NCBI RefSeq assembly: GCF_013179805.1
Contig: NZ_SRRZ01000018.1
Location: 1-64,000 of the forward strand
From: Microcoleus asticus IPMA8
GTDB lineage: Bacteria > Cyanobacteriota > Cyanobacteriia > Cyanobacteriales > Microcoleaceae
Direction of reading: 5' to 3'
Length of the DNA stretch: 64,000 bases
A program made the position numbers and the translations under genes. Shown piece by piece: positions 8,744 to 17,424 of this stretch. The notes under the pieces were generated by a model. That model was not told where the DNA came from. It saw only the letters and a program-made list of their open reading frames with translations, and ran no database searches. How positions within the stretch are numbered: the first letter of the stretch is position 1; each line of letters begins with the position of its first letter.

Positions 8744-8845
8744 ATAAGCTGTCGGGCATCTAAATTTTACCGTCAAGTTTGATGACATTCTGGTGAGGTG
8801 TCCCGCCCACCAGAAAAATACAATGCAAGATGCCCGACAGCTTAT
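8744..8845. repeat. 102-bp element with 18-bp perfect terminal inverted repeats
   Basis: ATAAGCTGTCGGGCATCT at 8744-8761 is the exact reverse complement of 8828-8845. Inside, TCTGGTG and CACCAGA form a second, nested hairpin. It sits between the convergent genes ending at 8717 and 8940, so it could terminate transcription in both directions, and its size and ends also fit a small non-autonomous (MITE-like) element. It is preceded at 8722-8737 by GAAGTTCGGCAACG, a dispersed word found again inside the gene at 27440 and at 53729. Confidence 0.8.
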
Positions 8846-8939
8846 ATCAATTTCCAATAGTTAGGCTAGGCGGTTCCTGAGCGAAGTCGAAGAGCAGTAC
8901 AAGTTGCCAATTACCCATTCCTAATGTTATTGGTAAAAC

Positions 8940-10106
8940 TTACCTAGAGGCTGCCCGCACCAACAGCAATCCCCCGATTCCCCAGCCAAAAATTATCGGC
9001 AGCCAAGCCGACAGAATTGGAGTCAAAACAGCTTTCACACCCATAGAACTGGTGATAAAAGAAAATACGTAGTAAGCAAAAATCACAACTACGCTAATAC
9101 CAAAACTCGTTCCTCTGCCGGAGCGGCGCGGTTGAGTTCCCAAAGCTGCTCCCACTAAACCAAATACCATGCACACGAAAGGAAAAGCATATTTTTCTTG
9201 AATTCGCACCTTTAATTTGCGAATTTGCGGTTCGTCACCACTGTTCTTAATGATATCCAAACGCTCTACAGCTTGGGCAATGTTCATTTCCTTGAAATCC
9301 CGCACTCTCGCAGCTAAATCTAAGGGCGTACGGGGGAGTTGCAACTGCTGGTGTTGAAACCTAACTATATTGCGGTAAGAGCCATCAGGAGCTACTATAT
9401 AAGCGGTTCCGTTGAAAAAATCCCAGGTATTTTCTGAGGGATTCCAAGTAGCGGATTCTGAAGAAACGATTTGATTGAGGCCTGGAGTGGAGCGATCGAT
9501 AATTGTTAAACCTTTCATTCGCTGGCCGTCAAATTGTTCTGCATAAAAAAAGCGGGCCAGGGTTTCGTCGCCACCTTTTTCTGGTTTGCGAAATTCTGTG
9601 TAGATAATATTTCTATCTTGAAATATCGGTTTTTCTCGTTTCAGGGCTCTGTCTAAAGTCACAGTAGCTCTGTAGCTGGCGGCGGGTACGACTAACTCTT
9701 GCAAACCAAAGGTGAAGCCGGCAACAATTAAACTCATAATCACTGCGGGCAGTATTAATCGGTAAACGCTAACTCCGCAACTGCGGAGGGCGATGAGTTC
9801 GCTGTCGCTGGACATTCGGCTGTAGGCCATTAAGGTTGCTAGCAGCATCGACATCGGGAAAGCCAATACTACGAAGTAGGGAATTTGCAGCAGAAAAATT
9901 TCTAGGGCTGCGCCGTAGGGGAGGCCGGATTCTGTTACTCTGCGGACTAATTCAAATAAGGCTCCAACTGTGACGGCGACGGATGTAAAGAGTCCGACGC
10001 CAAAGAGAAATGGCCCGATTAGTTCTTTGGTAATGTACCAGTCCATTACTGAAATTCTCGGCAGCCAGTTGATGGGATTCAAAGAATTGGATATTGCTAT
10101 TTTCAT
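8940..10106 (-). CDS. LptF/LptG-family LPS export permease
   Basis: Membrane component of the Lpt ABC exporter that extracts lipopolysaccharide from the inner membrane. About 388 residues with the family layout: three N-terminal helices (PFLFGVGLFTSVAVTVGALF; IFLLQIPYFVVLAFPMSMLL; LILPAVIMSLIVAGFTFGL), a periplasmic beta-jellyroll middle (about 150-280), and three C-terminal helices. The YSRMSSDSELIALRSCGVS coupling segment typical of LptF/G follows helix 2. Only one such gene is seen, whereas proteobacteria have both lptF and lptG, so this protein may pair with itself or with a gene elsewhere. ATG at 10106 chosen over an upstream TTG (10136); a later ATG at 10046 (MDWYITKEL) is also possible. 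Confidence 0.88.
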   Translation of the reverse strand: MKIAISNSLNPINWLPRISVMDWYITKELIGPFLFGVGLFTSVAVTVGALFELVRRVTESGLPYGAALEIFLLQIPYFVVLAFPMSMLLATLMAYSRMSSDSELIALRSCGVSVYRLILPAVIMSLIVAGFTFGLQELVVPAASYRATVTLDRALKREKPIFQDRNIIYTEFRKPEKGGDETLARFFYAEQFDGQRMKGLTIIDRSTPGLNQIVSSESATWNPSENTWDFFNGTAYIVAPDGSYRNIVRFQHQQLQLPRTPLDLAARVRDFKEMNIAQAVERLDIIKNSGDEPQIRKLKVRIQEKYAFPFVCMVFGLVGAALGTQPRRSGRGTSFGISVVVIFAYYVFSFITSSMGVKAVLTPILSAWLPIIFGWGIGGLLLVRAASR

Positions 10107-10187
10107 AGTGACGCGTTGTCGCAGATTGCTCCTCAATCTAACATCTAAAATCTCAAATTCGACCGTTTGCCGAATGTATTCAAAAGA

Positions 10188-10916
10188 CTATCGCACGAAG
10201 CTGTCGCCCAAGTAATACTGCCGCACTAAAGGGTTGCTGTAGAGTTCTTCTTCAGCCCCGGAGGCTAAAATTTGGCCGTCTCGCATGATGTAGGCTCGAT
10301 CGGTAATTTCGAGGGTTTCTCGGACGTTGTGATCGGTGATGAGGATGCCGATTTTGCGATCGCGCAGTTTGGCAATAATGGTTTGAATTTCGTCTACGGC
10401 GATCGGATCGACGCCTGCAAACGGTTCGTCTAAAAATAGGAACATGGGCCCGTCTCGCCCTGCGGCTAATGCTCTGGCCAGTTCAGTCCGCCGCCTTTCT
10501 CCCCCTGAGATTTGAATTCCCAAACTAGATGCTATTTTTTCCAAGCGAAATTCTTGCAATAGGAAATCGACTCGATCGCGCCATTCCCAGCGCGGCACTT
10601 GAGTTTGTTCTAGGACTAACAAAATGTTGTCGCGCACGCTCATGTTCCGGAAAATGCTTGCTTCTTGAGCGAGATAGCCAATTCCCAAATGCGCTCGCTG
10701 GTGCATCGCCAATTTAGTAATGTCTAAATCGTTTAGCCAAACAGTGCCTTGATTTGGCTTTTCTAATCCGGTTGCTATGTAAAATGTTGTGGTTTTGCCG
10801 GCACCGTTGGGGCCGAGCAGTCCTACGATTTCTCCTTGGCTTACCGAAAGATTGACGCGACTGACTACATTGCGTTTTCCGTAAGATTTGTGAATATTTT
10901 CGAGTACAATTTTCAT
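10188..10916 (-). CDS. lptB: LPS export ABC transporter ATP-binding protein
   Basis: ATPase that powers lipopolysaccharide transport from the inner membrane. Its 242 residues show Walker A GPNGAGKTT (35-43), Q-loop YLAQEASIF (about 82-90), signature ISGGERRR (about 136), Walker B MFLFLDEP (about 157-164) and the switch His in ITDHNVRE (about 195). The RRTELARALA segment and the C-terminal VRQYYLGDSF match LptB, not generic branched amino-acid ATPases. It lies between lptA and the LptF/G gene with 51 bases to the latter, so these three form an operon. Confidence 0.93.
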   Translation of the reverse strand: MKIVLENIHKSYGKRNVVSRVNLSVSQGEIVGLLGPNGAGKTTTFYIATGLEKPNQGTVWLNDLDITKLAMHQRAHLGIGYLAQEASIFRNMSVRDNILLVLEQTQVPRWEWRDRVDFLLQEFRLEKIASSLGIQISGGERRRTELARALAAGRDGPMFLFLDEPFAGVDPIAVDEIQTIIAKLRDRKIGILITDHNVRETLEITDRAYIMRDGQILASGAEEELYSNPLVRQYYLGDSFVR

Positions 10917-11088
10917 TTTCGCCGAGGCAACCTCTACAAGCTAAATTTCAGACTGCGGGTTTGTGCGATCGAGTCTCTAATTTAAATTTTACCTTTTCAA
11001 TTTTGTTAGTTTTATAAAGACGAAATTTCGCATCTATCCCAAGTAGTATGTTTTGGCTGAGGCGAAATTTCGCTGCTGCGAGCCACTG

Positions 11089-11559
11089 TTACCGGGGGGC
11101 TGTAGTTGGACGTGGGGAACCCACTGCATTTTGGGCTGCCGCATCTTGTTCCGGGGCAACCAGATAGACAGATTCTACCTGTCCTGGGTTGTCTGGCAGG
11201 GCAATAAACCGCCCTTCGTCGATGAGGTATGTTATGGTTTCGCCGCGCAGACTGTTGCCCTGCTGCAATACGTAAACATCTCCGCTGAGAATGATCCGGC
11301 GCTCGCGGCTGAAATATTGAGCTTGAGCAGCAGTTGCTTGTATTTGGCGGGCTGGATAGTTGATTTGGACGTTGCCGCGGGCTGTCACGATGCCGGTTTT
11401 GGAGTCGGCTTCTTGAATGTCCGATCGCACGCTGAGAGTGCGGGGCGGCCCGGCTTGCGGGTAGGTGGGAGAGGCGATCGCGCCTGCCAGAGTGAGGGGC
11501 AAAAGCAGCGATAATCCTTTGAATATTCGGGAATTGAGTAGTTTAGCGGAGGGCATCAT
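11089..11559 (-). CDS. lptA: LptA/OstA-like periplasmic protein
   Basis: Periplasmic bridge protein of the Lpt pathway. The 156-residue precursor has a signal peptide (about residues 1-30, hydrophobic LLLPLTLAGAIA, cleavage near the SPTYPQA region). The mature part has the OstA repeats: LSVRSDIQEADSKTGIVTARGNVQINYP, broken here only for description, followed by QIQATAAQAQYFSRERRIILSGDV and GNSLRGETITYLIDEGRFIAL, each a pair of beta strands of the jellyroll. It is the first gene of the lptA-lptB-lptF/G group, 172 bases upstream of lptB. No lipobox is visible. Family call is firm; the exact gene name follows operon context. Confidence 0.85.
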   Translation of the reverse strand: MMPSAKLLNSRIFKGLSLLLPLTLAGAIASPTYPQAGPPRTLSVRSDIQEADSKTGIVTARGNVQINYPARQIQATAAQAQYFSRERRIILSGDVYVLQQGNSLRGETITYLIDEGRFIALPDNPGQVESVYLVAPEQDAAAQNAVGSPRPTTAPR

Positions 11560-11876
11560 AAGCTTGGAGCCTCAAAATTTGTGAAATTGCTGAAGGGCAC
11601 GATCTCCAGTTAGGTATTTTATCTTAACGGCCAGAAAGATTTTCGCGCTTGTCGATCGATTGACCCGAGAGTCTCAACCAATTATCCTAGCAAGACAACA
11701 GCGAATTTAATTGGCTATTTTGCTGAGTCGCTGCAACTGTCTTAAGCGAGAACGGGCAAGATGCTCGTTCCACAGCAAATCAATCTGCTTGTACAGCGGG
11801 CATGAAAGCCAGCCCTCCTCTGTGTAAAGGCCAAGTCTGCTGCACACCCTAATACCAACATTTATTTAACCTTTAT
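11560..11876. other. Intergenic region with dispersed GGCAAGATGC repeat
   Basis: No gene seen. At about 11748-11775 a copy of a dispersed word (ACGGGCAAGATGCTCGTTCC) occurs; related palindromic copies are found inside the sulfotransferase gene at 35442-35497 and near 40868-40895. The tail near 11850-11876 (TTTATTTAAC repeated) precedes the DUF309 stop codon. The lptA promoter should lie within 11560-11700. Confidence 0.5.
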
Positions 11877-12284
11877 TTAACTTTTTGGTACTTTGATAAT
11901 TCGCGGCAATTGTAAGCCTGCCACTTCTCTACCTGCGAACAACGGTACAAATTTAGCTACTTCTTCCGGGCCAGCTTGTTGCAAAGCGCTCAAAAGTTTA
12001 GCACTTTGTCGGAGCAACTCTTCAACGGCAATTCCGGCATAACTCGGCTGATAATAACTGAGCCGATTTATTCCTTCTCCCAGCAAGATTACCGCACCGC
12101 GCCAGTTTTGATTTCCTAAGTGATAAAGCGCGACCGCAATTTGCAATGTTCCCTGATAAAACCTTTTTTCCGGCTCGCCGGCTTCCATCCACAAAGCCTC
12201 TAAAGTATCGTGACAAGCGTAAAATTCTTGGCTGTTAAACTGTTCGATACCTTGCCAAAATTCGAGTGGGATTTCCTCTGTCAT
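11877..12284 (-). CDS. DUF309 family protein
   Basis: A 135-residue helical protein of the DUF309 family, recognised by the FNSQEFYACHDTLEALWMEA motif (about 17-36) whose F-x-C-HD-x-LE pattern is the family signature, followed by RFYQGTLQIAVALYHL and NWRGAVILLGEG. The conserved His, Glu and Trp are suggestive of a metal or ligand site, but no activity is established. No membrane segment. It lies about 150 bases downstream of ftrC on the same strand and may be co-transcribed with it. Confidence 0.87.
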   Translation of the reverse strand: MTEEIPLEFWQGIEQFNSQEFYACHDTLEALWMEAGEPEKRFYQGTLQIAVALYHLGNQNWRGAVILLGEGINRLSYYQPSYAGIAVEELLRQSAKLLSALQQAGPEEVAKFVPLFAGREVAGLQLPRIIKVPKS

Positions 12285-12431
12285 TCGATTGGAGATTCGG
12301 GATTTTCGATGGCGGATGCGTGTTTGAGTAGGCGGCGATCGATTTCTTTTAAATAGCTAAATCTTAAAAATAGGAAAAATAACGACCTGTTTTCAAAACT
12401 CCTGCCATTTCACGACCGCCTACTTAACCGA

Positions 12432-12794
12432 TTACATAGTGTCTCTGACAGCTTGAATCTGATCCATTCCAATTTCCTGATTAGTTCCAGCGAAATCGTT
12501 ATCTGGCGTCAGAAATAACATACAGTGACACTCTTTGCGCTCGCGCATGGGAATGCAGGGACAGTTCCAGTAGGCGGCTTTTACTTCAGCTTCTTTATCT
12601 TCGTAATGGCGACAAGGGCATAAGGGAGCACCTAGTTCATCCTTGTGTTTTGCTAGTCCTTCTATCACGACAGCAGTGACGGAAGGTTCGGAACAAAAGT
12701 ATGTTCCCGTTCGCTTGGCGTAGGTTTCGGAGAAATTCTTCATCGCCTCCAAAGTTTTTTCGTTGGAGAGTTTAGATTTTTCTGTTGTGTTCAT
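12432..12794 (-). CDS. ftrC: Ferredoxin-thioredoxin reductase catalytic subunit
   Basis: Passes electrons from photoreduced ferredoxin to thioredoxin through a [4Fe-4S] cluster and a redox-active disulfide. The 120 residues carry the complete cysteine set: CPC (59-61), CPC (78-80) and CHC (89-91) with the expected 16- and 8-residue spacings, plus Cys34. These ligate the cluster and form the active disulfide in this family. The variable subunit gene (ftrV) is not in this window. The protein is cytosolic. Its presence is strong support for an oxygenic phototroph. Confidence 0.96.
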   Translation of the reverse strand: MNTTEKSKLSNEKTLEAMKNFSETYAKRTGTYFCSEPSVTAVVIEGLAKHKDELGAPLCPCRHYEDKEAEVKAAYWNCPCIPMRERKECHCMLFLTPDNDFAGTNQEIGMDQIQAVRDTM

Positions 12795-13094
12795 AGTTTA
12801 GGATCGGAGTTGGGGATGCTACGAGCTTTTGACAATTGTAGCGCAGAATGTGATTTTAAACACTTGTATATTTCTGTTTACTTACAAGGAAGAAAACCTT
12901 GACAAACATTGAGTTTTAGGTTGTTGGTTTTTTAGTGGTTTTTGTCTATCCCGGAGGGTGGGGGAAACTTGCGGCAGACCGGGTTTTTGGAGCTGCCAAA
13001 AGATTTGGGCGATCGATCGCCCTCAACAATCATCCCCCAAAGGGGATAAAAATCGGATAAGATAGCACAGCCCTGTCCCTGTTAGTGGCATCAG
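12795..13094. other. Divergent intergenic region ftrC/cas6
   Basis: About 300 bases with no reading frame of note. Contains GGGCGATCGATCGCCC near 13010, a HIP1-like palindrome, and an A/T-rich stretch near 12840-12900 that may hold promoters for the two divergent genes. No CRISPR repeats are present here. Confidence 0.5.
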
Positions 13095-14225
13095 ATGGCA
13101 ACTTCCCCGAACCGCACCCGCACCCACAGCAAAAAATCTCCTCCCTCTGGGCTGATTTGGCCGGCTGACACCGAGTTAGTCGGATTAGTGTTTGAATTGA
13201 CTCCCGGCGCTGCTAGCTATCTGTACGCGCAGTATGCTATAGGTTTGCACGCTTGGTTTTTAGGTCAAGTACAGCAAACCGATCCGGATTTATCGCAACT
13301 TTTGCACGATGAACAGTCCGAAAAAGCCTTTACTATTTCGGGATTGGAAGGTGATTTGCTCCCCGGTGGCAAAGAATTTCAGCTTTTGGGTGATCGAATT
13401 TATCGCTGGTACGTAACAGGACTTTCAAAGCGAGTAGTGCAGTGGCTGAGTCAGTGGCTGCAAAATTTGCCCGAAGAGATAGATTTGCGAAATGCTCCGC
13501 TGGTAATTCGCTCTTGGGATATTGCTTTTGCTCCCACAACTTACCAGCAATTATTAACAGCAGAACCCCCATTTTCGCCCACCATCAAACTTAGTTTTGT
13601 GACTCCTACAAGCTTTCGTAGCAAAGGCCATCACTTCCCTTTACCAGTTCCCGAAAATGTTTTTCACAGCTATTTGCGCCGCTGGAATAACTTTTCGGGG
13701 GTAAATTTTGACCAAGCAGAATTTTTGAATTGGATTGATGAAAATGCAATTATTAGCCGCCACAAATTGGAGTCGCAAAAGGTAGCAGCGGGCAAAAAAG
13801 GCATGGTAACGGGATTCACTGGGGCTGTGGAATTTGGGCTAGGGCGATCGGCTCACAATCGTCCTGATTTTGTACAATTATTTTATGCTTTGGGGCGGTT
13901 AGCGCCTTACTGCGGCACTGGCCACAAAACAACTTTTGGATTGGGACAAACGCGAGCACAATGGTTGACAGAAGCGCTACCTGAAGTGTCGATACAAAGC
14001 GTATTGGCGGCGCGAATAGATGAATTGACACAGAAGTTTATGGCGCACAGAAAGCGTACAGGCGGAAGTCGTGCTGCTGAGATTGCTGAAACTTGGGCGA
14101 CGATTTTGGCGCGCAGGGAATTGGGGGAATCTTTGTTTGATATTGCTGCTGATTTGGAAATGCCTTATGAAACTGTGAAAACTTACGTGAAGTTGGCAAG
14201 AAGGGCTTTGAAAGTTGAGGATTAG
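13095..14225 (+). CDS. cas6: Cas6 pre-crRNA endoribonuclease with C-terminal HTH
   Basis: Family function: cleaves CRISPR precursor RNA within repeats. The 376 residues begin with a RAMP domain containing YAIGLHAWFLGQV (about 46-58), LLHDEQSEKAFTISGL (about 71-86) and, near residues 274-287, the glycine-rich CGTGHKTTFGLGQT loop that defines Cas6. Histidines near residues 51 and 73 are candidates for catalysis. After residue 300 a separate 70-residue domain (ESLFDIAADLEMPYETVKTY) has the shape of a sigma-70 region 4 or LuxR-type helix-turn-helix, an extra DNA- or RNA-binding module beyond the minimal Cas6. No cas1, cas2, effector gene or array flanks it, so it is a solo Cas6. It may process arrays elsewhere in the genome. 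Confidence 0.85.
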   Translation: MATSPNRTRTHSKKSPPSGLIWPADTELVGLVFELTPGAASYLYAQYAIGLHAWFLGQVQQTDPDLSQLLHDEQSEKAFTISGLEGDLLPGGKEFQLLGDRIYRWYVTGLSKRVVQWLSQWLQNLPEEIDLRNAPLVIRSWDIAFAPTTYQQLLTAEPPFSPTIKLSFVTPTSFRSKGHHFPLPVPENVFHSYLRRWNNFSGVNFDQAEFLNWIDENAIISRHKLESQKVAAGKKGMVTGFTGAVEFGLGRSAHNRPDFVQLFYALGRLAPYCGTGHKTTFGLGQTRAQWLTEALPEVSIQSVLAARIDELTQKFMAHRKRTGGSRAAEIAETWATILARRELGESLFDIAADLEMPYETVKTYVKLARRALKVED

Positions 14226-14232
14226 CGCGCAT

Positions 14233-14346
14233 TTGTTGACTGTTGACTGTTGACTGTTGACTGTTGACTGTTGACTGTTGACTGTTGACTGTTGAATGAT
14301 GACTACTGACTACTGACTAATGACTGATGACTGCTGACTAATGACT
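14233..14346. repeat. Heptamer tandem array (TGTTGAC/TGACTNN)
   Basis: About eight copies of TGTTGAC pass into a degenerate heptamer series TGACTAC, TGACTAA, TGACTGA, TGACTGC. It fills the gap between the convergent cas6 and DUF2079 genes and reaches the last codons of the latter. Period 7, no spacers, so it is a short tandem repeat and not a CRISPR array. A shorter copy is at 50244-50273. Confidence 0.92.
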
Positions 14347-15774
14347 CTTAGTAAATAGGTATATGTCGTCTCGCTGATATTTTAGTTGAAATTGAGGGGT
14401 GTTTTTTAGTTTAGTTACTAAGTTTTTAACAAATTCTCGATCGCTCATCCAGCCAGGATATCTGAGGTTCAGCAATACATAATCAAATTCTGCGAGATTT
14501 GCCGGCGGCGCGTTAGCCAGAGTTAATTTGACTACAGGGCGGTGCGCTAAGTGCGGAGCAATCTGAGCATTTGTTAAAACACTGCCTTTGGTTTCAACAA
14601 GAGAAATTGCCTCTTTGGTAGCTGGCAAAGTGTCGAGCCCATTTAAATAAATAGTCCAAAAGTAGCCGTATTTCGCTAAAGCTAAGAAAGCAATCAACGA
14701 CCAAATTACAATGACTCTAGGAAATGGATAATTAGGAAGTGGCAATCTATCAAATATTGTCTTTGCCTTTTGCTGATTGCTATCTGCTAAACTGGAAATT
14801 ACGGCAACCAACAAAAACGGCAATATCGGCACAGAATATTGATGAATCAAATCTCGCTGAGCGGGAATATCGGAAAGAATATTCATCGCCAACATCGGCA
14901 CAGCACTAATTAAAGATGACAGATGACGCGGAGACAGCCACCAAATTATAGGTAATACCAATAACGCTAAATATTCAAAAGTATCTAAAGAAAACAAACG
15001 CCCTAAAACTAGATTTGGTTTCCCTATTAAATTAATAGCAATTTCCAAAACCGACTTTCCCAAATATTGATATCGCCCGATTCCCGCGTGTTCTCTTCCC
15101 TGATTAAAATACGGTATAACTGCCTGAGTAGCTACCAGGAACCAACCTGCGCCTAGAAAGAGAGCTATGAGCCCACAATTGCGTTTTTTGTCAAAACACA
15201 ACAGCCACAAACCCATCGCAGCCACAGTTAAAGATAGCACGGCTTTGCAGCTCAAAACTAATACAATAGCAGCACAAAACCACAAGGTTTTATTCAGCCT
15301 CGCGGCTAAGATTGCTGCTAGCAGTGCTGGCAAAGCAATTACTTCTGGGTGGAAGTCGAAGAGATTGACATTAAATACTGCGGGATAAAGCAGATATACG
15401 GCTGAAATTGCAATTGCTTTTCGTTCGTTTAATCCCGCTTGACGTGCCAAACTCCAAGTCGGCCAAGCGCCTAAAGCTAGGGAAACAGCTTGCACTAAAA
15501 AAAGCCAGTGAACATCGGGATATATTTTGTAAAGTAAAGCTAGTGGATAGAAAATAAAAGCGGCGTGATCGCCCCAAATATTTATTGCCATTAAAGAGGA
15601 AAATGGCGTTTGATTTTGGGAGATTAAATAAATTGCTTGGTCAAAAATTGCTAAGTCGAATGCAGTTGACTGAAATAAAGCGTGCCGCGCGCTGCTGGCG
15701 GTAAATAAGACTATCGTTGTCACGACAATTATTAAAAATACTGGATGAGATTTTAGGGATTTTAAAGTTAGCAT
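14338..15774 (-). CDS. DUF2079 integral membrane protein (second of tandem pair)
   Basis: A 478-residue polytopic membrane protein, DUF2079. The N-terminus has one helix followed by the family signature ALFQSTAFDLAIFDQAIYLI (about 32-51) and LMAINIWGDHAAFIFYPLALLY, then some ten more hydrophobic helices. The family is distantly related to GT-C/PMT-type membrane glycosyltransferases, in which an acidic residue in the first periplasmic loop (here FDLAIFDQ) is catalytic; that relationship is from family knowledge and the activity is unproven. It starts 9 bases after the paralogous upstream gene, so both are co-transcribed. The two proteins share long near-identical segments, indicating tandem duplication. 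Confidence 0.85.
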   Translation of the reverse strand: MLTLKSLKSHPVFLIIVVTTIVLFTASSARHALFQSTAFDLAIFDQAIYLISQNQTPFSSLMAINIWGDHAAFIFYPLALLYKIYPDVHWLFLVQAVSLALGAWPTWSLARQAGLNERKAIAISAVYLLYPAVFNVNLFDFHPEVIALPALLAAILAARLNKTLWFCAAIVLVLSCKAVLSLTVAAMGLWLLCFDKKRNCGLIALFLGAGWFLVATQAVIPYFNQGREHAGIGRYQYLGKSVLEIAINLIGKPNLVLGRLFSLDTFEYLALLVLPIIWWLSPRHLSSLISAVPMLAMNILSDIPAQRDLIHQYSVPILPFLLVAVISSLADSNQQKAKTIFDRLPLPNYPFPRVIVIWSLIAFLALAKYGYFWTIYLNGLDTLPATKEAISLVETKGSVLTNAQIAPHLAHRPVVKLTLANAPPANLAEFDYVLLNLRYPGWMSDREFVKNLVTKLKNTPQFQLKYQRDDIYLFTKSH

Positions 15775-15783
15775 TTTATTGGT

Positions 15784-17397
15784 TTAATCAGCGATTCGTT
15801 TAAATAGCAGAACTTCGTTTTTTTGATAAGTTAAGTGAAAATCGGGAGAATTTTTAAGTTGATTTGCTAAGGTATCACCAAGTTTTTCAGTATCAGGCCA
15901 GGGATGGCGCAGGTTTAATAATATGTATTGAAATTCAGCTAAATTTGTTTGGGGCGAAATTTGTGAAAGCAATTTTACTATTGGGCGGTGGGCAAAGTGA
16001 GGGGCAAGTCTATTATCTGTTAAAATACTGCTTTGGGGTTGAACTTGTGCGACTGCTTCGCGTGTAGCTTGCCAGGTATCTAGTCTATTTAGGTACAGAT
16101 AAAAATCTTTATATTCGCCCAGAAATAGGAAAATTATTAACGACCAAATTATCATGATTCTCGGCAATTGAATTCCTAGCCTGAGTTGAGGAAGTCGGAA
16201 ATTATTAAATAGTAAATTTGCAAATTTGCTATAGGAAAATTTGGGCAAATTTACAGATGTTAAAAACTGTTGGTTATTTGCTTTATCCTCTTCGTTGTTT
16301 TCTCTTATTTCTTCCCTCTTCCTTGTTTCTTCCTTCGCGATAACTGCTAACAATAAAAAGGGAATTACAGGTACTGAATACTGATAGGCTAAGCTGCGTT
16401 GAAATGGTAAGTCAGAGAGGATATTGATGAGCAGGGTAGGGATGGCAGGAATTAGCGCTGTTAAATATTGTAGGCGTAGTTTGCCAGAGAATGGCAATAG
16501 CAGCCAAATCACAGGTAAGGTGAGGAGAAATAAATATTTTAATGTATCAAATGAAAGGATTTTTCCTAATACTAACTGTGGTTTTAATAGGAGATTGATG
16601 ATGATTTCTAGTACGGATTTGCCTAAATAGCTGTAGCGCCCGACTCCAGCGACTTCGCTGCCGCTAAAGAAGGGGATGATTTTCTGGGAAGCAATCAAAA
16701 ACCAAGCTGCACCCAGCAAAAGTGCGATCGCCCCGTACCGTTGCTTTTTTTCGCAAAAAAACAGCCATAAACCAATAGCAACAACGGTTAGGGACAAAAC
16801 CGCCTTGCAACTCAAAACTAACAGAATAGCGGTACAAAACCACACAATTTTATTTAAACGCGCCGCCAAAATTGCTGCCAAAAGTGCGGGTAAAGCGATT
16901 ACTTCCGGGTGAAAATCAAATAAATTGATGTTAAATACCACCGGATAGAGCAAATAAATTAATGCGATCGCACGGGATTGTTCTTGATTTAAACCTGCCA
17001 AACGCGCTAAACTCCAGCTAGGCCAAGCCCCCAGGGATAAAGCAACTGCTTGTACCAACAGCAGCCAATGCACATCCGGGTAGATTTTGTAAAGCAAAGC
17101 TAGCGGATAATAGATTACCGCTGCATGATCGCCCAAAATATGAATGCCCATTAAAGAAGAAAAAGGCGTTTGGTTTTGGCCGATCAAGTAAATTGCTTGG
17201 TCAAAAATTCCCAAATCGAAAGCAGTGGATTGGAATAAAGCGTGCCGTAAACTGCTACACAAAAAGAAGATTGCCGCAGCAGTAGCGATCGCCCAAACCA
17301 AACTCGACGGTAGCTGCGATCGACCTTCCTCTCTATTTTCGGCGATCGAGACACTGATGTCCTCACGGTCATCAGCAAAATTTTCCCTATTTTGCAT
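15784..17397 (-). CDS. DUF2079 integral membrane protein (first of tandem pair)
   Basis: Paralogue of the 14338-15774 protein, about 537 residues, with the same signature ALFQSTAFDLGIFDQAIYLI and HILGDHAAVIYYPLALLYKI. It differs by an acidic N-terminal extension of about 40 residues and a charged 45-residue insertion (AKEETRKREEIRENNEEDKA) in a predicted cytoplasmic loop near residue 350. ATG at 17397 is preferred to a TTG 27 bases upstream because the upstream bases belong to a TTTAGAT heptamer repeat. Roughly twelve membrane helices. Likely envelope glycan-related by family resemblance, substrate unknown. Confidence 0.85.
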   Translation of the reverse strand: MQNRENFADDREDISVSIAENREEGRSQLPSSLVWAIATAAAIFFLCSSLRHALFQSTAFDLGIFDQAIYLIGQNQTPFSSLMGIHILGDHAAVIYYPLALLYKIYPDVHWLLLVQAVALSLGAWPSWSLARLAGLNQEQSRAIALIYLLYPVVFNINLFDFHPEVIALPALLAAILAARLNKIVWFCTAILLVLSCKAVLSLTVVAIGLWLFFCEKKQRYGAIALLLGAAWFLIASQKIIPFFSGSEVAGVGRYSYLGKSVLEIIINLLLKPQLVLGKILSFDTLKYLFLLTLPVIWLLLPFSGKLRLQYLTALIPAIPTLLINILSDLPFQRSLAYQYSVPVIPFLLLAVIAKEETRKREEIRENNEEDKANNQQFLTSVNLPKFSYSKFANLLFNNFRLPQLRLGIQLPRIMIIWSLIIFLFLGEYKDFYLYLNRLDTWQATREAVAQVQPQSSILTDNRLAPHFAHRPIVKLLSQISPQTNLAEFQYILLNLRHPWPDTEKLGDTLANQLKNSPDFHLTYQKNEVLLFKRIAD

Positions 17398-17424
17398 GAA
17401 ATCTGGCACTAGGTGGTCAATCAA

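Noticed and set aside
14233..14346. Direct repeats next to cas6 taken for a CRISPR array
   Set aside because: Contiguous heptamers with no spacers and no palindromic repeat unit; it is a short tandem repeat.
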